Shown here: positions 20,179 through 27,975 of the stretch, piece by piece
Position numbering within the stretch: the stretch's first letter is position 1
How the letters are laid out: each line of letters opens with the position of its first letter
DNA from: Bacillus sp. EAC
Lineage (GTDB): Bacteria > Bacillota > Bacilli > Bacillales > Bacillaceae_G
Assembly (NCBI RefSeq): GCF_002156875.1
Contig: NZ_NCSY01000007.1
Coordinates: forward strand, 156,901 to 220,900
Reading direction: 5' to 3'
DNA length: 64,000 nt
Translations under genes and position numbers: made by a program
Notes under the pieces: model-generated
Told to the model about the DNA's origin: nothing
The model's input: the letters and a program-made list of their open reading frames with translations, nothing else
The model's database searches: none

Positions 20179-21348
20179 TTAATCGACAGAAATAGATAGA
20201 TCCTTTGAATGATCTCCAGAAAAGAATGAATCCAAAACAGTCTTTGATTTTGGTTTCTTACCCTTCAAATGTGAATGACATATAGCTCCATTCTTATTGT
20301 CTGTCTGACATCTAATTAAAGGATAACTATTTTTATTTCCTATTGAATCATCTTCAACATCAAAAGTTGTATTTTTTACAGCTTGATCAAGAGAAAATAT
20401 ATTATTTTCAGAGTCAGATGTCACAAATATTCCAAATTGATTATTAATGAAAAGACTTTTTTGAACAATAGCTCTTCTGGTTGTTGCTAAATAGATTCCA
20501 GCATTATTGTTGAATGATTTGTTGTCTAAAACATTCACTCCAGCATCTTGTTGAAATAATAAAATGCCAGTGGAAACAAAACCCTGACCTGTATAGTTAT
20601 TCCTTGATATATTATTGGATTGAATGAAAGCTCTTGCACCACGAGAAATTTGTATTCCATTTTGGATAATGACATTGGTTGGCCCTACACCTGTAACAAC
20701 TGAGTTAAAAATAGTACTGCGACTTACATTTTGACCATTTACTCGAATTCCTGTTAATTGATAGTTAGAAATGGTATTACTATCTATTGTTGCAGCTCCA
20801 CCATCAACATTAATCCCTGTCCCTTGTTGAAGATCTGATAAAGGATTATCTCTAATATCAGTAACCACAGTGTTTACTATTATTGCAGAACCGTCTTTCG
20901 TTACAAGTATTCCATTTTGTAAATTTCCTTTGGTAGTTGATGGTCCAGCGATTTTAAACCGTGCAATCCTAGTACATTTCGCATTTATTGTGAGAATAGA
21001 AAGATTTCCTGTCAACCCTCCTGATGGAGGTTTAATAATTGCTCCTAGTTGTCTCGAAGAAACAATAATGAGGTTGTCCTTACCAGCGGGAATTGTAATC
21101 TGTTCCAGATAAGTTCCTGGGGCTACCGAAATTATATCCCCGTAATTTGCGGCGTTTATAGCTGCTTGTATTGTCGAGAAATCGAACGTCGGAGGTCCAG
21201 CTGGGCCAACAGTTATAGTAATATCAGTAGGATCTGGACAATCGAAAAAACCAGGATTACCTAGTTCGTGTGGCCCAGGGGATTTATGCTTTAGTAACCC
21301 TGGGACAGGAATAGGTGGACAGCACCTCTGTAGAGGCTTCTTTTTCAA
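20179..21348 (-). CDS. Right-handed parallel beta-helix protein (NosD/pectate-lyase-like)
   Basis: 389 aa from a TTG start at 21348 with AAGGGTGA 8 nt upstream. The N-terminus is short, Pro/Cys-rich and not a signal peptide (RCCPPIPVPG, KSPGPHELGNPGFF). From about residue 55 (FSTIQAAINAANYGDIISVAPGTY) the pattern is that of parallel beta-helix proteins, with about ten Asn/Ile-rich coils such as NGILVTKDG, TGINVDGGAATIDSN and AGIYLATTRRAIVQ. The C-terminus is Lys/Ser-rich. No catalytic residues of a lyase are obvious. The lack of a signal peptide with Cys/Pro-rich ends fits a spore-surface structural protein, but this is only inference. Confidence 0.7.
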   Translation of the reverse strand: MKKKPLQRCCPPIPVPGLLKHKSPGPHELGNPGFFDCPDPTDITITVGPAGPPTFDFSTIQAAINAANYGDIISVAPGTYLEQITIPAGKDNLIIVSSRQLGAIIKPPSGGLTGNLSILTINAKCTRIARFKIAGPSTTKGNLQNGILVTKDGSAIIVNTVVTDIRDNPLSDLQQGTGINVDGGAATIDSNTISNYQLTGIRVNGQNVSRSTIFNSVVTGVGPTNVIIQNGIQISRGARAFIQSNNISRNNYTGQGFVSTGILLFQQDAGVNVLDNKSFNNNAGIYLATTRRAIVQKSLFINNQFGIFVTSDSENNIFSLDQAVKNTTFDVEDDSIGNKNSYPLIRCQTDNKNGAICHSHLKGKKPKSKTVLDSFFSGDHSKDLSISVD

Positions 21349-21712
21349 AATTAAATCACCCTTTTTTATTTAATAAATTAAAATAGTATATGTTGAATCT
21401 AAAAAAGGGCTTGGACAACTAATTACACGCAAATTGAAAATATCATAGTATTTTTTGAGGATATTGTTATTGTTTATGAAAATCCAAAATAAGGATTTAG
21501 GCAGAAGTGCGACCATTTGATTCACGCTTTTTTTATGAAGCTAGATATTTTCCTAATTGTGGTAATATATATTAAAGTAGAAAACAAAGGATAAATATAG
21601 AAGAATTTTTATATAAAATACATACATTGAATAAAAAACTTTTTGACCCCGTAACTTTTTATACGTCTAGATTCGTTTATAGGTTAGAGAGTGTTAAAAG
21701 GAGTGAACACGA
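21349..21712 (+). other. Intergenic region between divergent genes
   Basis: No gene. It must hold the promoters of the beta-helix and sigma-factor genes. The region at 21640-21672 has TTGACC and GTAAC next to CGTC, but the spacing does not fit a standard ECF promoter. Confidence 0.4.
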
Positions 21713-22432
21713 ATGTCTAGTAAGCTTAGCCTTCACATCGTAGGAAAGGGAAACTTGGATGAAAAATCCGATGAATATTATTGGAAAGAGTTCTATCCAA
21801 AATTACAGCGCTATTGTCGTTTTATTGCTCAAAATGATTGGGATGGAGACGATATCGCACAAGAAACCTTTGTTAAAGCAAAAAAATACTATAAGAATGA
21901 AAAGATGAACTCAACTTTATTGAATAAAATTGCTTACAATCATTGGATTGATACTTTACGGAAAAGAAAAAATGTAACAGTTACTTCTGGAATTGAACTA
22001 ACACAATTTGCAGTTGCAAAACAAACTTCAGATAAAACCAGTAGTGTGGAGCTTTTACTTAAACGTTTTACACCAAAACAAGCGGTTATTTTTTTTCTAA
22101 AAGAAGCGTTTCAATATCGTTTTAAGGAAATTGCAGATATTTTAGGAAGCACTGAAATGGCTATAAAATCTAGTATGCATCGAGCAAAAAAGCGATTAGA
22201 AAAAACAAACAATGACGAACAATCTCTTTCTATTGAATATTTTTGGAATGAGGAAGACCGAGAAGAGCTTGAGGAACTTTTTCATGTAGCTTTAGAAGAA
22301 CAAGATCCATCAATCCTTATTCAAGCAATTCCTACTTTAGATTGTATTGTTGATAGTCCTAAAATGTCCTTCAGTAATTTAAAAGCAAGTCGAACTCAAA
22401 CTCCTTTTGGCACTCTCTGTACGGCTGCATAG
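21713..22432 (+). CDS. ECF-like sigma-70 family RNA polymerase sigma factor with C-terminal extension
   Basis: 239 aa. Region 2 is clear (YPKLQRYCRFIAQNDWDGDDIAQETFVKAKKYY, IAYNHWIDTLRKRK), and region 4 follows (RFTPKQAVIFFLKEAFQYRFKEIADILGSTEMAIKSSMHRAKKRLEK). There is no region 3, as in ECF sigmas. About 75 residues after region 4 are acidic (NEEDREELEELFHVALEEQDP) and may self-regulate the factor. No anti-sigma gene is adjacent. The next gene, 29 nt downstream, encodes ClpP, so the pair is probably one operon. AAAGGAG lies 9 nt before ATG. Confidence 0.88.
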   Translation: MSSKLSLHIVGKGNLDEKSDEYYWKEFYPKLQRYCRFIAQNDWDGDDIAQETFVKAKKYYKNEKMNSTLLNKIAYNHWIDTLRKRKNVTVTSGIELTQFAVAKQTSDKTSSVELLLKRFTPKQAVIFFLKEAFQYRFKEIADILGSTEMAIKSSMHRAKKRLEKTNNDEQSLSIEYFWNEEDREELEELFHVALEEQDPSILIQAIPTLDCIVDSPKMSFSNLKASRTQTPFGTLCTAA

Positions 22433-22461
22433 CCAATTAATGCTTTAAAGGAGGATTTTAA

Positions 22462-23046
22462 GTGAGTACAATTCCTTATGTAATCGAACAATCAAATAAT
22501 GGTGAACGATCATATGATATTTATTCCCGTTTGTTAAAGGATCGGATTATTATAATTGGTGACGAAATTAATGATCATGTGGCTAATAGTGTTGTTGCCC
22601 AATTATTATTTTTGGCAGCGGATGCTCCAGATAAAGAAATATCCCTCTATATAAATAGTCCTGGTGGATCGACTTCAGCTGGTTTTGCCATTTTTGATAC
22701 AATGCAATACATTAAGCCAGATGTAAGAACGATTTGTACAGGGATGGCAGCATCATTTGGTGCAATGCTTTTGCTGGCAGGAACAAAAGGCAAGCGTTAT
22801 GCTCTTCCTAACAGCGAAATCATGATCCATCAACCATTGGGTGGCGCAAGAGGCCAGGCAACGGAAATCGAAATATCTGCACGTAGAATATTAAAATTAC
22901 GTGAGCATATTAATCAAATCATTGCCGACCGAACAGGACAGCCGATTGAAAAGGTTGCAAAAGATACAGATAGAGACTATTTCATGAGCGCTGAAGAAGC
23001 AAAAAAATACGGAATTATTGATGAGATTCTCTATCCAAATAATTAA
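22462..23046 (+). CDS. clpP: ATP-dependent Clp protease proteolytic subunit (ClpP paralogue)
   Basis: 194-aa serine peptidase that forms the tetradecameric chamber loaded by ClpX, ClpC or ClpE. The triad is Ser98 (GMAASFG), His123 ([18 protein letters not shown]) and Asp172 (DTDRDYF). GTG start with AAAGGAGG 7 nt upstream. Coupling to a sigma factor, and MAASFGAML where housekeeping copies usually have MAASMGAFL, suggest a second ClpP rather than the main one; the main copy is not in this window to compare. A terminator follows. Confidence 0.93.
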   Translation: MSTIPYVIEQSNNGERSYDIYSRLLKDRIIIIGDEINDHVANSVVAQLLFLAADAPDKEISLYINSPGGSTSAGFAIFDTMQYIKPDVRTICTGMAASFGAMLLLAGTKGKRYALPNSEIMIHQPLGGARGQATEIEISARRILKLREHINQIIADRTGQPIEKVAKDTDRDYFMSAEEAKKYGIIDEILYPNN

Positions 23047-23175
23047 CTTATTATTTATTAGACTCTGTTAATGTAAATTGTTAATATTTTAAAAAATTTG
23101 ATTAGCAGTTACAGCTTTTTAATGAACTGTACATCAAGAATAGTTAAAATATAGAGCTAATGAATTGTCTCAGTT

Positions 23176-23205
23176 TTAAAGTCGCGATTGCGACTTTTTT
23201 TATTT
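23176..23205 (+). terminator. Rho-independent terminator after clpP
   Basis: AAAGTCGC/GCGACTTT stem with loop GATT and a T7 tail. Confidence 0.85.
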
Positions 23206-23298
23206 AAGAAATTGTCGTTTTATTGAATTCGAAAAAGGTGATTTTAATAATCAAATAGAATAAAAGGAAATAATGATTAAAGATAAGTGGTGGTCTTA

Positions 23299-23817
23299 TT
23301 GAAGCAAAATTTACCAAATAAAATACATATTATTGGTTCAGTTGGAAGTGGAAAGACAACATTAGCAAGAGAATTATCTTCTAAACTAGAGATACCATTC
23401 TATGAATTAGATAATGTTGTATGGAAAAGGAATGAAGGGCATATCGATTTAATGCGAACCGAAGAAGAAAGAGAAGTATTCTTAAATAAGCTAATTAGTT
23501 CTGATACTTGGATTGTCGAAGGTGTTCACAATGAAGAATGGGTTAGTGATAGTTTTCGAGATGCAGAATTGATTATCTTTTTGGATACTAACTATTCAGT
23601 TAGAACGTACAGAATTATACGCAGGTTTCTCTTACAGAAACTAAAACTAGAAAAATCAAATTATAAACCAACACTAAAAATATTCTTTAAAATGTTTAAA
23701 TGGAATAGGTATTTTGAAGAAGTTAGTAAACCGAAATTTTATCTTAAATTTGGGAAATACGCTGACAAGATAGTAGTAATAACTAATAAAAATGAGATTA
23801 ATAATCACATTAATTAA
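23299..23817 (+). CDS. P-loop nucleoside kinase-like protein (adenylate kinase/FlaR type)
   Basis: 172 aa from TTG at 23299, with AGTGGTGG upstream; two GTG codons at 23287 and 23290 are alternatives. Walker A is IIGSVGSGKTTLAREL. The pattern FYELDNVVWKR, DTWIVEGVHNEEW and AELIIFLDTNYSVRTYRIIRR matches the family often annotated as DNA topology modulation protein FlaR or adenylate kinase-like. The reaction is unknown; a small-molecule phosphotransfer is likely. Confidence 0.75.
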   Translation: MKQNLPNKIHIIGSVGSGKTTLARELSSKLEIPFYELDNVVWKRNEGHIDLMRTEEEREVFLNKLISSDTWIVEGVHNEEWVSDSFRDAELIIFLDTNYSVRTYRIIRRFLLQKLKLEKSNYKPTLKIFFKMFKWNRYFEEVSKPKFYLKFGKYADKIVVITNKNEINNHIN

Positions 23818-23859
23818 TCCATTTGTTAGTTGAACAGATATAATATGAGTAGCATCCCT

Positions 23860-23918
23860 GTAAAATGTACGTTATAGAGTGGACACCTAAAAATTCTACC
23901 CTATAACGTACATTTTAC
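23860..23918. repeat. Perfect 18-bp inverted repeat around a 23-nt loop
   Basis: GTAAAATGTACGTTATAG at 23860-23877 is exactly complementary to 23901-23918. It lies between two convergent genes. It lacks the T run of a normal intrinsic terminator, although it may still end both transcripts. A solo remnant of a small transposable element is the other reading. Confidence 0.8.
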
Positions 23919-23964
23919 TTTTAAAAATCCCTATCCATTAAACCTGCGTAAGTTGCATTTCTTG

Positions 23965-24390
23965 TTAATAGTACTCAGTAACATAGGTACCAGCTATAAA
24001 ATCATGTATCGCTCTTTTGTCTCTTCTATAATGAATCATCAAAGCACTTATAATTGTTGAGATTCCAAATGTAATTGTAGCTAAAATATATTTTCCAATA
24101 AATTCACGTAAAAACATTCGAAACAGATTTAAAGACTCTTTATTTTTATCCACTATTTTGATTTTTTCAAAACTCTTTCCAACCGTTTTACCACCCCAAA
24201 ATAATGGAGTAATGGTTAAATAAATGATCAAACAAATGTTCAACAAAAAACTTTCCCAGTTGTTAAAGAAGAGATTTCCATTAATCATTAAGAAGACAAT
24301 GCATAATGGAATAAACAATATGAGGATATCAATTACACCAGCAGTTAACCTACTTCCGAAACTTGCAACAAAGTGTTCCTCGTTATTCAT
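23965..24390 (-). CDS. RDD-family membrane protein
   Basis: 141 aa with the family pattern ASFGSRLTAGVIDILILF (Arg and Asp in the first membrane helix), LTPLFWGGKTVGKSF-like segment between helices 2 and 3, and RDKRAIHDFIAGTYV at the C-terminus with the last Asp. Four hydrophobic stretches at about 16-36, 45-63, 95-118 and shorter. RDD proteins are of uncertain role, some linked to ion or compatible-solute transport. AGGAGGAAG precedes ATG. Confidence 0.85.
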   Translation of the reverse strand: MNNEEHFVASFGSRLTAGVIDILILFIPLCIVFLMINGNLFFNNWESFLLNICLIIYLTITPLFWGGKTVGKSFEKIKIVDKNKESLNLFRMFLREFIGKYILATITFGISTIISALMIHYRRDKRAIHDFIAGTYVTEYY

Positions 24391-25005
24391 TTTCTTCCTC
24401 CTAGATAACTACTTTCTTTAATAAAGTTATTAAATATTTTGAGGAAATAATCCTCCTTTTCGATCGAACCATACTGCAAGTTAATAATAGCTTTATCACT
24501 TTTTTGTTATTAGGAAACCTTAAATTATTTAGAAATGACTTTAATTTAAACGTACGATGGTTTACATGCTTTACTTTCTAATTGAAAAATTGTATGATAA
24601 TTGCAATAAGTTAGATTTCAATGAACTTAAATATAAATTAATAGAGGTGCTTTTGTGAGTGCGGTAGGTTCTAAATAGGAAAAATTTAATGAAATAAGCA
24701 TGATATAAAGGGGATTTTCATAAAAATCGCACCCCTAAATTTGTCATGTATTTATTTCAAGACCTATGGAGATACCTACAATACTTTATAAAGCGTGTAA
24801 TTGTTATGAGATAGCTATACTTTTTAGTTAGTTTATTTCATTGTATTTGCATATTGCACATGCCTTGTAATGTAAAGAAAGCTGCGGTATCCATCTCCGC
24901 AGCTTTTTTAAGTTTATCTATATATAATTAGTTAAAACTCATTGAAATCTAATTGTAGGTATCTTCATTTATGATACTAATAAATCGTAGTGAGGAGAAT
25001 AGAAA
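24391..25005 (+). other. Intergenic region with an orphan terminator
   Basis: No protein gene. It contains a hairpin-forming stretch at about 24709-24738 (AGGGG...CCCCT with inner ATTTT/AAAAT) and a strong plus-strand terminator at 24879-24909 with no plus-strand gene before it. A small RNA or a lost gene is possible. Confidence 0.45.
24879..24909 (+). terminator. Strong Rho-independent terminator with no upstream gene
   Basis: AAGCTGCGG/CCGCAGCTT perfect stem, 9-nt loop, T7 tail. Confidence 0.85.
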
Positions 25006-26913
25006 GTGAATCAGACAACTTTTGAAAAGTTACAATATAACGAACTAAAGGACATAGTTAAATCCTATTGTGTAAGTGGATTAGGAAAACAATTGATCAG
25101 CAAATTGGAGCCAAGCGCAAATATAAAAGTAGTAAAAAATCGTTTAAATGAAACAACTGAGGCACGAGCGATATTAGATGCAGAAGGTCATGTACCATTT
25201 TTAGGAGTTTCAAATATAGGACATATCATTCAAAATCTCGAAAAAGGTATCATTTTAGATCCAACCGATTTGCTTAGTACATCGGATTTTTTACGAGGTT
25301 GTAGGAAAATTAAAAAGTTTATGGAGGAAAAAGTATTTTTTGCCCCAGTCCTAGCATCGTACGCTAATTCAATGACTGAATTTAAAAAAGTGGAAGAAGA
25401 AATTAATTTTTCAATAAAAGGAAATATTGTGGATTCCGCTGCAAGTAAAGAATTAAAACGAATTCGAAGTCAAATAGACTCAGTTGAAGTGAAAATTAAA
25501 GAGCGGTTAACCAAATTTTTAAATAGCAGTGCCAATAAGATGTATATTCAAGAATTTTTTATTAGTAAGAAAGATGAACGTTTCACAATTCCAATTAAAG
25601 CTTCTTTTAAAAATCAAGTTCCAGGAACGATTATTGAAGCTTCATCAAAGGGATCAACAGTATTTATGGAACTGAGTTCAGTTTCAAAATTAAATGGAGA
25701 ACTTGCAAGTTTAAAAGCTGAGGAAGCAATGGAAGAATATCAAATATTAGCTACTCTCTCCGGAATGATCTTAGAAAACATTTACGGAATTAAGATAAAT
25801 ATGGAGCTTATTAGCCAATATGATATGGTATTTGCGAAAGCGAAATTTAGCAAACAAACTGATGCGATCGAGCCAAGGTTAAATGATTATGGTTATATAA
25901 AATTGGTAAACTGCAAGCACCCTCTTCTATCCGGAGAAGTTGTTCCACTTAATTTTGAAATCGGACAAAATTATCGTAGTTTAATTATTACAGGACCAAA
26001 TGCTGGTGGCAAAACGATTGTACTGAAAACAATTGGATTATTAACTTTAGCAACAATGTCAGGTTTCCATATTATTGCAGACAAGGAAACGGAAATTGCA
26101 GTATTTGAAAATGTCTTTGTTGATATTGGTGATAACCAAAGTTTAGAAAATGCATTAAGTACATTTTCATCCCATATGAAAAACCTTTCGGAAATCATGA
26201 AAAGCTCAAATAATAATACACTTTTATTATTCGATGAAATTGGAAGTGGTACGGAGCCAAATGAAGGAGCTGCCCTTGCGATTTCTATATTAGAAGAATT
26301 TTACCATATGGGTAGCCTTACAATTGCAACAACTCATTATGGTGAAATTAAACGCTTTTCAGAAATTCATAATGATTTTATGAATGCAGCAATGCAATTT
26401 AATAGTGAAACATTGGAACCGTTATACAAATTAATGATTGGAAAATCTGGTGAAAGTAATGCCCTTTGGATTTCAAGAAAAATGAATATACCGGAAAGCG
26501 TGCTTCAAAGAGCAAAGGAATATATGGAAAATAAAGATTATCGGTTAGAACAGGTAAATGAAAGTAGAATTAGAAAACCTAGGATTATCAAAGAGAAACC
26601 AGTGGAGAAATATGAATTTAAAAAAGGAGATCGCGTAAAGTTACTAGACAATAATAATTTTGGGATTATTTATAAAGAAGAAGATAATTTCCAAAATGTG
26701 ATTGTGTTTTATAATGGTGAATTTATTGAAATAAATCACAAGCGAATATCTTTAGAAGTAAAAGCAACAGAACTATATCCAAACGGGTATGATTTAGAGT
26801 CATTATTTGTAGATTATCAGACGAGGAAAATGGAGCATGATATCGAGAGAGGTTCGAAAAAAGCACTTCGGAAAATTCAAAAAGAAATAAGAAAGAATGA
26901 TGAGCGAAGTTAA
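25006..26913 (+). CDS. MutS2-like ATPase lacking the Smr nuclease domain
   Basis: 635 aa. The N-terminus (TFEKLQYNELKDIVKSYCVSGLGKQLISKLEPS) and core domain are MutS2-like. Walker A is GPNAGGKT at residues 330-337, Walker B is TLLLFDEIGSGTEPNEGAALAISILEEF, and a coil follows near 505-530. Standard MutS2 is about 785 aa, with a KOW-like segment and a C-terminal Smr endonuclease. Here a KOW-like stretch (FKKGDRVKLLDNNNFGIIY) remains, but the protein ends in a basic helix and no Smr domain is present. It is probably a paralogue that binds branched DNA or collided ribosomes without cutting. GTG start with GTGAGGAG upstream. Confidence 0.85.
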   Translation: MNQTTFEKLQYNELKDIVKSYCVSGLGKQLISKLEPSANIKVVKNRLNETTEARAILDAEGHVPFLGVSNIGHIIQNLEKGIILDPTDLLSTSDFLRGCRKIKKFMEEKVFFAPVLASYANSMTEFKKVEEEINFSIKGNIVDSAASKELKRIRSQIDSVEVKIKERLTKFLNSSANKMYIQEFFISKKDERFTIPIKASFKNQVPGTIIEASSKGSTVFMELSSVSKLNGELASLKAEEAMEEYQILATLSGMILENIYGIKINMELISQYDMVFAKAKFSKQTDAIEPRLNDYGYIKLVNCKHPLLSGEVVPLNFEIGQNYRSLIITGPNAGGKTIVLKTIGLLTLATMSGFHIIADKETEIAVFENVFVDIGDNQSLENALSTFSSHMKNLSEIMKSSNNNTLLLFDEIGSGTEPNEGAALAISILEEFYHMGSLTIATTHYGEIKRFSEIHNDFMNAAMQFNSETLEPLYKLMIGKSGESNALWISRKMNIPESVLQRAKEYMENKDYRLEQVNESRIRKPRIIKEKPVEKYEFKKGDRVKLLDNNNFGIIYKEEDNFQNVIVFYNGEFIEINHKRISLEVKATELYPNGYDLESLFVDYQTRKMEHDIERGSKKALRKIQKEIRKNDERS

Positions 26914-26957
26914 ATGGCTTGAGGAGTAAGTTATAGATTATAGCTTGATTTAAATAT

Positions 26958-27009
26958 AGGCTAGAGTTTACAGAATTAGTTCTGATACTCTAGCCTGCTT
27001 TTATTTTTT
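26958..27009 (+). terminator. Rho-independent terminator after the mutS2-like gene
   Basis: AGGCTAGAGT/ACTCTAGCCT stem followed by GCTTTTATTTTTTT. Confidence 0.8.
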
Positions 27010-27174
27010 TGTGATAATTAAATCTTGTTCAACTAACTTAAGTAATATATTTAGGTTAATCAAGAGAATAAATTCGTAAAAAACAATAAAGCAGATGTGA
27101 ATCAAATATAGTATGACATACTCTTTTCAACATCAATAATCATCAGTATTATTGTATTAGTAAACTAAAAGAGG

Positions 27175-27972
27175 GTGATTGCCATTTATACAAACGAGGA
27201 AGTCGTACTATGCTTAAAGGATTTAAAGAAGGACTATGGTGCAAAATCAGTTTTAAAAGGGATTGATTTGAAGGTTAATCGTGGTCAAATTATTGGCTAT
27301 ATAGGACCAAACGGTGCTGGGAAGAGTACGACAATTAAGATTTTGTTAGGGCTTGAGGGGGATTATTCCGGAACAGTTGAGATTTTTGGGAAAGAAATCA
27401 CTGACGATAAGATCGACTTTAAGAGGAAGATTGGTTATGTTCCGGAAATTGCAGAACTCTATGATAATCTCACGGCTAGAGAGTACTTAACTTTTGTTGG
27501 TGAATTATATGGTATGGGTTTTGAAGAAGCCGATGAAAAAGCACAAAGGCTGATGAACGTTTTTGGTCTTGAAGAGGTTTATCACACAAGAATTAGCTCT
27601 TATTCAAAAGGAATGAAACAAAAGGTACTTATCATTTCAAGTCTATTACATAACCCAGACCTACTGTTTTTGGACGAGCCGTTAAGTGGACTGGATGCGA
27701 ATAGTGTAATGGTATTTAAAGAGATTTTAGGCGTACTTGCTGCCAATGGTAAAACGATATTCTATTCATCACATATCATGGATGTAGTCGAGAAAATAAG
27801 CAATCGGATTATATTGATCAATGATGGTAAGATTGTGGCGGATGGTAGTTTCATAGAATTAAAGGAGCAAAATAAAGAAGGTACGCTGGAACAGATATTT
27901 AATCAGCTAACTGGTTTTAATGAACATCAGGCGCTGGCCGAGGAATTTGTTTCCATTGTTCGAGGGGGCTAA
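27175..27972 (+). CDS. ABC transporter ATP-binding protein
   Basis: 265 aa. Walker A is GPNGAGKST, the signature is YSKGMKQK, Walker B is LLFLDEPLSGLD and the H-loop is SSHIMD. This is the single-domain exporter type used for drugs, peptides or Na+. The start is unclear. The GTG at 27175 lies inside the only ribosome-site-like sequence (AAGAGGGTGATT), and an ATT at 27178 would be better spaced. It forms an operon with the permease 3 nt downstream. Confidence 0.88.
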   Translation: MIAIYTNEEVVLCLKDLKKDYGAKSVLKGIDLKVNRGQIIGYIGPNGAGKSTTIKILLGLEGDYSGTVEIFGKEITDDKIDFKRKIGYVPEIAELYDNLTAREYLTFVGELYGMGFEEADEKAQRLMNVFGLEEVYHTRISSYSKGMKQKVLIISSLLHNPDLLFLDEPLSGLDANSVMVFKEILGVLAANGKTIFYSSHIMDVVEKISNRIILINDGKIVADGSFIELKEQNKEGTLEQIFNQLTGFNEHQALAEEFVSIVRGG

Positions 27973-27975
27973 AGC

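Noticed and set aside
21640..21680. ECF autoregulatory promoter before the sigma gene
   Set aside because: GTAAC and CGTC are only 8 nt apart, too close for an ECF promoter.
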